A stretch of DNA of 19,824 bases, taken from the NCBI GenBank assembly GCA_021812865.1, contig JAKAMP010000001.1, positions 1-19,824 of the forward strand. The letters run 5' to 3'. This document shows positions 7,225 through 14,647 of this stretch, piece by piece. A program made the position numbers and the translations under genes. The DNA comes from Bacteroidota bacterium (GTDB lineage: Bacteria > Bacteroidota > Bacteroidia > Bacteroidales > JAAYUG01). Under the pieces are notes generated by a model, which was not told the origin of the DNA, searched no databases, and was given only the letters and a program-made list of their open reading frames with translations. Within the stretch, counting starts at the first letter, position 1, and each line of letters starts with the position of its first letter.

Positions 7225-8379
7225 TCACTTTTTTAAGGCTGAGGCAATTTTTTTATCCAGTTCGGTATAACTGAGATCCCTGGCGATGACTGTTCCCTGC
7301 CTGTCGATCAGAAACGAGGTGGGAATTTGCCTTACGTTATAAAGATTCATATAGTAAGAACCATTGGGATTGCCCTCGGCAACACTGATCCAGGGCGACC
7401 TGGCTGCGTTTTTCAACCATTTATCCCTTGATTCCCCTATAGATACCTGGTAAATGACCAGTCCTGATTTTCCATATTTCTTATACAGTTCTATGTAATC
7501 CCGGTTAGTCATCAGACAAGGTTTGCAGTCGGTGTTCCAAAAACTAAGCAGGATCACTTTCCCGGTGCAGGAAGAAAGGTGAACCGTATCGCCTTTTTCG
7601 TTGGGGAGTGATATGTCAGGCATTCCCTGTTTGGCATTTTTCATGAGATACATGAGGCCGAGGGATTCTTTTTCGTCCATCATTCGTTTGAAATCACCTT
7701 TGAGGGCAATTACATGCCGGGAATGCGGGTAATATTTTGAAAGAGTGTCGGACACGATTTTGTAAAATTGCAAATCGCGAGGGAATTGCAGTACATAGTT
7801 TGCCGTGTCGTATTTCAGATAAAGCGCCATGATGCTGGCCATGGAACGATAGTTGTTCAGGATGAATGAAATTATCTCCTTATGGTAGCTGGTGGTCAGC
7901 TGAACATAAGCGCTGTCGAGGCTTGCCATTTCAGATTGCTTTCCGGGAATGGTTTTCAGTTTTTTATATTCATTGATCATAGAATCGATTCGCGCAAGAA
8001 CCTGTGCATGTCTGAAAGACAGTTCCTGCACAAGCGCTGAACCCGGAGATCCTGCCACTGTATAGCCGGTTGAAAAACTCTGGGAGTTACTCTCGAATTG
8101 TGCTTTTTCACCCGGGGCCAGCAAGAGGGTAACGGGCCTGGCATCGGCAAGAAGAAGTGTATAAAACCTGGGTTCACTGGTTTTTAACCGGAAATGAAAA
8201 GAGCCGTTCCCTTTCACTTTTGCCGAATCGACTATCCTGGAAGTACCAACCTGTTGTTCGTAAAGATAAATAACCGATTTAGGTTCCGCTTCATTGATCT
8301 TGCCGGTCAGACTGAATTGGTTTTTTCCGGAGCATGACCATACAACCAGCAGAGGAATGAAAAGCCAAAATTTTTTCAT
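7225..8379 (-). CDS. TlpA-family thiol-disulfide lipoprotein (DUF4369-thioredoxin), intact CxxC
   Basis: This 384-residue protein is a likely envelope-anchored thiol-disulfide reductase. A signal peptide MKKFWLFIPLLVVWSC ends in a lipobox-like Cys at 16. An N-terminal DUF4369-type beta domain (about 20-110) is followed by a helical segment (115-250) and a C-terminal thioredoxin fold (251-384) with the active site WNTDCKPC (281-288) and cis-Pro region QIPTSFLID (351-359). I chose ATG 8379 because it begins a clean signal peptide and follows the upstream stop by 5 nt; TTG 8388 would add three residues. It is a paralogue of the preceding gene, with similar length and the same domain order. Its redox partner is unknown. 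Confidence 0.88.
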   Translation of the reverse strand: MKKFWLFIPLLVVWSCSGKNQFSLTGKINEAEPKSVIYLYEQQVGTSRIVDSAKVKGNGSFHFRLKTSEPRFYTLLLADARPVTLLLAPGEKAQFESNSQSFSTGYTVAGSPGSALVQELSFRHAQVLARIDSMINEYKKLKTIPGKQSEMASLDSAYVQLTTSYHKEIISFILNNYRSMASIMALYLKYDTANYVLQFPRDLQFYKIVSDTLSKYYPHSRHVIALKGDFKRMMDEKESLGLMYLMKNAKQGMPDISLPNEKGDTVHLSSCTGKVILLSFWNTDCKPCLMTNRDYIELYKKYGKSGLVIYQVSIGESRDKWLKNAARSPWISVAEGNPNGSYYMNLYNVRQIPTSFLIDRQGTVIARDLSYTELDKKIASALKK

Positions 8380-8384
8380 GATGA

Positions 8385-9566
8385 TCAATATTTAAATATG
8401 GTTTTAAGGGTTGTTTTAAGTTGTTCCAGGGTAATATCTTTATCCCTGATTTTTCCATCGCGGTCAATCAGGAAGGAGGCTGGGAGCTGGTGGACGTTGT
8501 ATCTGGCTGCCACCGGGGAATTCCAAAACTGGAAGTCGCAACCGTTTTTCCACGTAAGTTTATCTTCAGCTATGGCATTGAGCCAGGCATCTTTTGATTT
8601 ATCGAGAGAAACCTGAAATATTTCGAACCCATCCCAGCGGTATTTTGAATACAGGGTTTTCAGCTGGGGGTTCAGCTTTCGGGATTCGTCAGACCAGGAA
8701 GCCCAGAAGTTCAGAAGTACGTATTTGCCTTTGAGGGATGACAAGCGGATGGAGTCGCCCTTGTCTGAGGCAAGGATAATATCGGGAGCCTTACGCCCGA
8801 TGGCTGTGGTAAAGCTCACCCGGTCAAATTCCTTCTTGTCGTCACGGTAGCCGATCATTTGTTTGTGGAGCAATATCACCGGTTCAGAGCTTGGATATTT
8901 GATCATCATCATAGAATCGACCAGTTCATATAAAGATATGTTTTTCAAGGGATCGATCAGCAGATCGGTCTGCATAGGATTGGATGATGGCACCTGCTGG
9001 TAAAGAGCCATGAGGGCTGCCAGTGAGGCAGAGTTGTCCTTAATGAATTGAATGGTGGTTTGCCGGTGAGCGTTCACCAGTGATTTATACGTGGAATCAA
9101 GGTTTTTCTTGATTTCCAGAATCTGCGGGCTTTGCAGAGTGTCATAATAGGTGTTGCTGAGGGCCTGCATTTTTTTCAATGTCTGGTTCAGACTGATCAC
9201 CAGCACGCGAACAAGTTCGGAATCCCTCGATCCGTTCACGGTATAATTGCTACTCATGTCATTAGCCGAGGCGTTGATCTCGATCTTTTCGCCAGGCACT
9301 GCCGCCAGCGTGATGGAACGTTTATGGTCAAGGGACAATGAATAAAAACCCGCATCGGTGGCTTTCACCTCCATATTGAATTTCCCTTTTTCATCGAGTA
9401 CAACCGAGTCAACGGCAACAGCTGATGTGCCGGTAAGTACTTCAATGTACAACATACCACCCTTGGCATCGGCAATCGTGCCGCTTACCACAAAATGATC
9501 CGGTTTCAGATTGCAGGCTGCCAGGCCAAGCAGCAGCAGGAAGATGACAGGAATACACTTTTTCAT
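8385..9566 (-). CDS. TlpA-like DUF4369-thioredoxin lipoprotein lacking the CxxC active site
   Basis: This 393-residue lipoprotein has signal peptide MKKCIPVIFLLLLGLAAC with a good lipobox (GLAAC, Cys18). It shares domain order with the adjacent paralogue: DUF4369-like N-terminal domain (about 23-110), helical middle, and a thioredoxin fold from about 255. The fold is well preserved (KYVLLNFWASW at 281-291; cis-Pro LPASFLID at 361-368), but where TlpA proteins have CxxC this one has SDES (292-295), encoded TCT GAC GAA TCC at 8682-8693. It therefore cannot do dithiol chemistry at that site and may act as a chaperone, scaffold or partner of the active neighbour. It lies 73 nt downstream of gatB and 5 nt upstream of the active copy. 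Confidence 0.88.
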   Translation of the reverse strand: MKKCIPVIFLLLLGLAACNLKPDHFVVSGTIADAKGGMLYIEVLTGTSAVAVDSVVLDEKGKFNMEVKATDAGFYSLSLDHKRSITLAAVPGEKIEINASANDMSSNYTVNGSRDSELVRVLVISLNQTLKKMQALSNTYYDTLQSPQILEIKKNLDSTYKSLVNAHRQTTIQFIKDNSASLAALMALYQQVPSSNPMQTDLLIDPLKNISLYELVDSMMMIKYPSSEPVILLHKQMIGYRDDKKEFDRVSFTTAIGRKAPDIILASDKGDSIRLSSLKGKYVLLNFWASWSDESRKLNPQLKTLYSKYRWDGFEIFQVSLDKSKDAWLNAIAEDKLTWKNGCDFQFWNSPVAARYNVHQLPASFLIDRDGKIRDKDITLEQLKTTLKTIFKY

Positions 9567-9639
9567 ACTTACATAATTTTATTTCATTGACACTGACGGT
9601 ACTTTCCGACATCCACGGGCTACAGTTTTCATGAGGGTA
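9567..9639 (-). other. gatB-lipoprotein spacer
   Basis: These 73 nt separate gatB from the lipoprotein gene on the same strand. I see neither a TAnnTTTG element nor a strong hairpin with T-tract, so read-through from gatB is plausible. Confidence 0.3.
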
Positions 9640-11109
9640 TCAGCGTTCTTCTTTTTTTTCTGATACAATCGCATTCAAAATTTCCATTGCAACCTTCGGA
9701 TCGGCTTTTCCTCCGGTCTTTTTCATGAGTTCGCCCATGAACAGTCCGGCAAGATTCTTCTTTCCTTTCCTGTAATCTTCTGCTTTATCGGGGAAACGCG
9801 CAAGAATTTCAAGCAGTGCGGACCTTATTTTTTCAGTGTCGCTCTCTTTGAGCCACTGGTGTTCAACAGCAATTTCATAAGGATCGTCCTTTACTCCGGA
9901 AAGAAGGATCGGAAGAATTTGTTGCTGGGCTACATTCAGGTTCACTGTTCCGTTCTGTGTCATTTCTACCAGCCTGGCAATCTGAGATGGTTTAATGCCC
10001 AGTTCGCTGAGGCTGCATTTTCTTTCGTTCAGCAAGGATCGGACAGGCCCGATCATCCAATTGGCCGCAGCTTTGATGTGGGGAGTGAGTGCAGTGATTT
10101 CGGAGAAGAATTGAGCGAGATCTTTTTCTTCTGCCAGAAGGGCGGCGTCATAGCCGCTCAATCCCATTTCTCCTGAGAATCTGTCCTGCCATTCCCAGGG
10201 AAGAACGGCCATTTGTTTTTTAATATTCTGGATATACTCTTCCCCGATCACAAACCGGGGCAGGTCGGGTTCAGGGAAATACCGGTAATCGTGGGCTTCT
10301 TCCTTTGAACGAAGCAAGTACAATTCATCGGTGGTACTGTTGTATCCCAAGGTCTGCCGCATCACTGCTGCACCGCTTTCGATCAGCTCTTCCTGTCGTT
10401 TCATTTCCTTTATAATGGCCTTCTTCACAAAGTTGATCGAGTTAAGGTTCTTTATCTCTGTTCGTGTGCCAAGCTGGACGGCATCTTTCAGGCGGATGGA
10501 AACATTAGCGTCGCAACGCAGGCTTCCTTCTTCCATATTGCCGTCGGATATCCCAAGGTGACGAACGAGGCGGCGGACTTCAGATACATAATGATATGCC
10601 TCGAGGGGAGAGCTGATCTCGGGCTCCGATACAATTTCGAGAAGCGGCACGCCAGCACGGTTCAGGTCTATTTTCGAGAATTCCGGGTCCTGGTCATGAA
10701 TGCTTTTCCCGGCGTCTTCTTCCATGTGAATGCGCGTAAGCCTGATATCTTTTCTTTTTCCTTCTTCATCTACAATCCGGATGAATCCCCCGAGGCATAC
10801 CGGTTCTTTGTCCTGAGAAATCTGGTATCCCTTCGGCAGATCGGTGTAGAAATAATTCTTGCGTGCAAAAGAAAAATTCCTGGCTATTCCGGATTTTGTG
10901 GCCAGTCCAAGCAGAACGGCATATTCAACCACTTTGCTGTTCAGTTTGGGAAGTGTTCCCGGGTGTCCCAGGGAGATTACATTAACACGGGTATTCGGTT
11001 CCCTTCCGAAAGCAGCGGAGTCGGCCGAAAAAGTCTTGCTCTGGGTGGACAACTGAACATGAATTTCAAGCCCTATATTGACTGCATATTTTTCAGATTG
11101 GGAGAACAT
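9640..11109 (-). CDS. gatB: Asp-tRNA(Asn)/Glu-tRNA(Gln) amidotransferase subunit B
   Basis: GatB is the kinase/tRNA-binding subunit of GatCAB, which amidates misacylated Glu-tRNA(Gln) and/or Asp-tRNA(Asn) with ammonia from GatA. The 489-residue protein is full length. It shows the hallmark motifs GLEIHVQLSTQSKTFS (13-28), GHPGTLPKLN, NYFYTDLPKGYQISQ, HMEEDAGKS and LNRAGVPLLEIVSEPEI in the cradle domain, and a C-terminal helical/YqeY-like region from about 340 ending in the conserved GLFMGELMKKTGGKADPK stretch. GatA and GatC are not in the window, as is common where these genes are dispersed. It starts 206 nt from the divergent glycogen operon and probably heads the minus-strand block. Confidence 0.97.
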   Translation of the reverse strand: MFSQSEKYAVNIGLEIHVQLSTQSKTFSADSAAFGREPNTRVNVISLGHPGTLPKLNSKVVEYAVLLGLATKSGIARNFSFARKNYFYTDLPKGYQISQDKEPVCLGGFIRIVDEEGKRKDIRLTRIHMEEDAGKSIHDQDPEFSKIDLNRAGVPLLEIVSEPEISSPLEAYHYVSEVRRLVRHLGISDGNMEEGSLRCDANVSIRLKDAVQLGTRTEIKNLNSINFVKKAIIKEMKRQEELIESGAAVMRQTLGYNSTTDELYLLRSKEEAHDYRYFPEPDLPRFVIGEEYIQNIKKQMAVLPWEWQDRFSGEMGLSGYDAALLAEEKDLAQFFSEITALTPHIKAAANWMIGPVRSLLNERKCSLSELGIKPSQIARLVEMTQNGTVNLNVAQQQILPILLSGVKDDPYEIAVEHQWLKESDTEKIRSALLEILARFPDKAEDYRKGKKNLAGLFMGELMKKTGGKADPKVAMEILNAIVSEKKEER

Positions 11110-11315
11110 TCTTTCGTTTGTATTGTTAAATCACATGCTCAATCATGCATTGCAAAAGACAATGCGAAGATAAGACAATTTTACAATTTGAAACTGGTGA
11201 ATAAATTGCTGATAATCGTTGAAAGAAACTACTGTAAGGTTCATCATGTTAACTTATTTTGCACTACATTCGTTCAGATTTTAATTACGTATCAGGAACC
11301 TAATTGCAGAGACCT
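11110..11315. promoter_or_regulatory. divergent promoter region between gatB and the glycogen operon
   Basis: This AT-rich, gene-free 206 nt must drive gatB leftwards and the glycogen operon rightwards. The best plus-strand candidate is TTATTTTGCAC at 11254-11264, one mismatch from TAnnTTTG, giving a leader near 48 nt; no spaced -33 box was found. A hairpin-forming inverted repeat GCATTG-CAAAAGA-CAATGC lies at 11147-11165 and could be an operator or gatB leader stem. No convincing minus-strand -7 element was found. Confidence 0.5.
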
Positions 11316-13286
11316 ATGACGTATCTGAAATTCGACAAGAACAAGCTGATCAATCTGGAATACTCACTCAGCAAGGAAATCCTCAGATCAAACAGGGCGG
11401 GTTCATATGCGGCGACTACGATCATCGGTTGTAATACAAGGAAATATCATGGTTTGCTGATTTGCCCCATGGACCAGATCGATGGCGAACGTCATGTATT
11501 GCTTTCTTCTCTTGATGAAACCGTGATCCAGCATGGCAGTGAGTTCAACCTGGGCATTCACCGGTATCCGGGCGATAATTATTATCCGAAAGGGCATAAA
11601 TATGTCCGGGATTTTGAAGCGGAGTATGTGGTTACAACCATTTACAGGGTAGGTGGGGTTATTCTGAAAAAAGAAAGTCTGATGGTGGAAAAGGAAGAGC
11701 AGATGCTGGTGAAATACACGCTACTCGAAGCGCATTCTCCCACCTGGATTCGTTTCCGTCCATTCCTGGCATTTCGCAACATTCATACCCTTACTAAAGC
11801 CAATATGGATGCCAACACCCGTGTTGACATGGCAAAGAATGGCATCAAGATGAGACTGTATTCAGGCTACCCTTTCCTCTTCATGCAGTTCAGCAAACCG
11901 GCCGAGTTTGTTCAGGTTCCCGATTGGTATTACAACATAGAATACGCCGAAGAACAAAAAAGAGGATATGATTTTCAGGAAGATTTGTTTGTCCCCGGAT
12001 ATTTTGAAGTCCCCATCAAAAAGGATGAGGAGGTTATTTTTTCTGCATCCACGCGCGAAACTTCGCCTCTGTCGTTGAAAAGGAAATGGCAAACCGATTA
12101 TCCCAAAAGAATTCCGCGCAACAGTTACAAGAATTGCCTGTTGAATTCTGCGCAGCAGTTTATCGTTAAGAAAGAAAAGAAAACGGAAGTGCTTGCAGGA
12201 TTTCCCTGGTTCGGTTCATGGGGCAGGGACACCTTCGTTTCGCTACCCGGCATCACCCTGGCTGCCGATGATGAAAAAACATTCCGGTCGGTCATTGAAA
12301 CGCAAATATCAAAGCTGAAAGGAGGATTGTTTCCCAACATGGGAAGCGATGACGAACCCGCTTTCAACTCGGTAGATGCCCCGATGTTTTTTTTCTGGTC
12401 GTTGCAGCAATGGGCAGAAGAAAAGAACAATCATGAAGAGATTTGGGCCAGGTTCGGAAAACCCATGAAAGCCATACTTGACTCATTCAGGCAGGGCGGT
12501 TTGCCTTATAATATTCATGTGGAGGAAAACGGACTGGTCTATGCCGGTGAACCGGGTGTAGCCCTTACATGGATGGATGCAGTAGTTTTCGGGAAACCCG
12601 TCACTGCCCGTTCAGGCTATGCAGTTGAGATCAATGCACTCTGGTACAATGCCCTGATGTTCAGTATGGATCTGGCACGCAGGGCTAAAGACAACTACTT
12701 TATCAGGCAGTGGAAAAATACAGCCGAATCGCTGAAAAATGCATTTATCGAAACCTTCTGGAGCGCTGAAAAAGGTTACCTGGCCGATGTGGTCAACGGC
12801 GGGCAGAAGGATTTTGCGGTTCGTCCGAACATGGTGATTGCCGCTGCATTGAAATACACTCCCCTTAGCGATGAAATGATCCGTTCTATTTTGGATATAG
12901 CCAGAAAGGAATTGCTCACTCCTAAAGGATTGCGTACACTGTCTCCTAATGATCCAGCCTACAAGGGCATGTATGAGGGCGACCAGGTGGCGAGAGATTC
13001 AGCCTATCACATGGGAACGGTTTGGCCTTGGCTGCTGCAATACTTCTGCGAAGCCTGGCTGAAAATTTACAAGCGGTCGGGTCTGCAACTGGTGAAGGAC
13101 ATTTACCATGGATTTGAACCCGATATGATGGAGCATGGTATCGGAAGCATATCGGAGATTTACGATGGGGATCCTCCCCATTATCCCAAGGGGTCTATAT
13201 CGCAGGCCTGGAGTGTGGGAGCGCTGCTGAGGATCAATGCCATGATTGAGAACTTTGAGAAACAGATAACGATCAACACGCAATAA
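11316..13286 (+). CDS. glycogen debranching enzyme (amylo-alpha-1,6-glucosidase family)
   Basis: The predicted role is hydrolysis of alpha-1,6 branch stubs in glycogen, in the cytoplasm. The 656-residue protein has an N-terminal beta-rich bacterial GDE domain with IIGCNTRKYHGLLI (36-49) and a C-terminal (alpha/alpha)6 GDE_C domain. Conserved stretches include GFPWFGSWGRDTFVSLPG (about 295-312), SVDAPMFFFWSLQQW, the AGEPGVALTWMDAVV...GYAVEINALWYNAL region (about 410-445) bearing likely acidic catalytic residues, and DQVARDSAYHMGTVWPWL near 560-577. ATG 11316 is preferred; an in-frame TTG at 11304 would add four residues. It has no signal peptide. It is the first gene of the operon, 25 nt ahead of the GT4 gene. 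It is the glucosidase half only, so the 4-alpha-glucanotransferase step must be supplied by another enzyme. Confidence 0.93.
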   Translation: MTYLKFDKNKLINLEYSLSKEILRSNRAGSYAATTIIGCNTRKYHGLLICPMDQIDGERHVLLSSLDETVIQHGSEFNLGIHRYPGDNYYPKGHKYVRDFEAEYVVTTIYRVGGVILKKESLMVEKEEQMLVKYTLLEAHSPTWIRFRPFLAFRNIHTLTKANMDANTRVDMAKNGIKMRLYSGYPFLFMQFSKPAEFVQVPDWYYNIEYAEEQKRGYDFQEDLFVPGYFEVPIKKDEEVIFSASTRETSPLSLKRKWQTDYPKRIPRNSYKNCLLNSAQQFIVKKEKKTEVLAGFPWFGSWGRDTFVSLPGITLAADDEKTFRSVIETQISKLKGGLFPNMGSDDEPAFNSVDAPMFFFWSLQQWAEEKNNHEEIWARFGKPMKAILDSFRQGGLPYNIHVEENGLVYAGEPGVALTWMDAVVFGKPVTARSGYAVEINALWYNALMFSMDLARRAKDNYFIRQWKNTAESLKNAFIETFWSAEKGYLADVVNGGQKDFAVRPNMVIAAALKYTPLSDEMIRSILDIARKELLTPKGLRTLSPNDPAYKGMYEGDQVARDSAYHMGTVWPWLLQYFCEAWLKIYKRSGLQLVKDIYHGFEPDMMEHGIGSISEIYDGDPPHYPKGSISQAWSVGALLRINAMIENFEKQITINTQ

Positions 13287-13311
13287 ATTCATCCCTAATA
13301 ATGTCTATTGA

Positions 13312-14601
13312 ATGAAGGTTCTGATGTTTGGCTGGGAATTCCCGCCACATATTTCCGGAGGATTAGGAACGGCCTGTTACGGTCTCACAAAGGGACTTTC
13401 GCATATCAGCGGCACCGATATCGTTTTCGTAGTTCCGAAATCGTTTGGAGATGAAGATCAGAATTCGGTACGACTTATCGGGGCCAGTGAGGTTGAGATC
13501 AGCGAGAAGCTAGTGAATGTGGAAGGCTTTTTCAAAAAGATCAAACTGATTGAAGTGGGTTCGAACATCGTTCCCTACACCGATCCTGAGGAGTATATGA
13601 AAATTGTTACGGCCTATGCCGGCAAGCAGGTTGAATTGATCAATACCCAGGTGAAGGGGAAACTGAAATTTACAGGTAAGTATGGTGCCGATCTTTTCCA
13701 GGAAATTGCCAATTATGCCCTGGTGGCCATCCAGATTGCCCTGGAGAATAACTTCGACGTGATCCACGCTCACGACTGGTTAACCTATCCTGCCGGTATT
13801 GCTGCACACGACATATCGGGGAAACCATTGGTCGTGCACGTACACGCTACGGATTTCGACAGAAGTGGTGGGAATGTAAATCCTTCTGTTTATCAGATCG
13901 AGAAGAACGGATTTGAGGCAGCCGACAGGATCATTGCAGTGAGTAACCTTACCCGGAATACAGTAATTGAAAAATATGGCATTGCACCAGAAAAGGTGGT
14001 TACCGTTTATAATGCAGTGGAACCCATATCCGATGAGGAAAGGCTCATTGCCAAAAGAGGCATCAACGATAAGATCGTTACCTTCCTTGGACGCATCACC
14101 TTGCAAAAAGGGCCGGAATACTTCATAGAGGCAGCGCATCGCGTGTTACAGCGCATGGACAACGTGAGGTTTGTGATGGCCGGTAGCGGCGACATGATGC
14201 GAAGGATGATCAGACGGGCTGCAAGACTGGGAATTACAGACAAGTTTCATTTCACGGGTTTTCTGCGTGGTGATGATGTTTACCAAATGTTTGCGCTCAG
14301 CGATGTGTATGTGATGCCATCCATTTCAGAACCATTTGGCATTTCTCCCCTGGAAGCCATGCAGTCGAACGTTCCCGTTATCATTTCGTACCAGTCGGGT
14401 GTTTCCGAGATTCTCAAACATGCCATCAAGGTAAATTTTTGGGATATCGATGCCATGGCGGATGCCATTTACGGGTTGCTCAATTATCCGGCTTTGTCTG
14501 AATTCATCAGGAAATACGGTAAAGAGGAAGTGGATAACCTGAAGTGGGAAAACTCGGCGATCCAGGTGAGGCAGGTATACGAATCGGTTGTTTCAAAATA
14601 A
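13312..14601 (+). CDS. GT4 glycosyltransferase (glycogen-synthase-like)
   Basis: This 429-residue retaining GT-B glycosyltransferase begins MKVLMFGWEFPPHISGGLG, the glycine-rich donor-side loop shared with starch/glycogen synthases. It continues with HAHDWLTYPAG (about 152-162), a GRITLQKGPEYFIEAA start of the C-terminal Rossmann domain (about 259) and the E-x7-E signature SEPFGISPLE (from about 336). The N-terminal half has the synthase-like YTDPEEY segment. No signal peptide is visible. Its place between debranching enzyme and GH57 suggests it extends or primes an alpha-glucan, perhaps making maltosaccharide or alpha-glucan chains. Another sugar acceptor cannot be excluded, because GT4 specificity is not readable from motifs. 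It lies 46 nt before the GH57 gene. Confidence 0.88.
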   Translation: MKVLMFGWEFPPHISGGLGTACYGLTKGLSHISGTDIVFVVPKSFGDEDQNSVRLIGASEVEISEKLVNVEGFFKKIKLIEVGSNIVPYTDPEEYMKIVTAYAGKQVELINTQVKGKLKFTGKYGADLFQEIANYALVAIQIALENNFDVIHAHDWLTYPAGIAAHDISGKPLVVHVHATDFDRSGGNVNPSVYQIEKNGFEAADRIIAVSNLTRNTVIEKYGIAPEKVVTVYNAVEPISDEERLIAKRGINDKIVTFLGRITLQKGPEYFIEAAHRVLQRMDNVRFVMAGSGDMMRRMIRRAARLGITDKFHFTGFLRGDDVYQMFALSDVYVMPSISEPFGISPLEAMQSNVPVIISYQSGVSEILKHAIKVNFWDIDAMADAIYGLLNYPALSEFIRKYGKEEVDNLKWENSAIQVRQVYESVVSK

Positions 14602-14647
14602 TCCTGGCAAGGACAGAAAAATATAAACTCAAAAGCATTACGGCATA

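Noticed and set aside
10558..11319. 253-codon open frame on the plus strand
   Set aside because: It is antisense to gatB and runs through the divergent promoter region; the gatB motifs are unmistakable.
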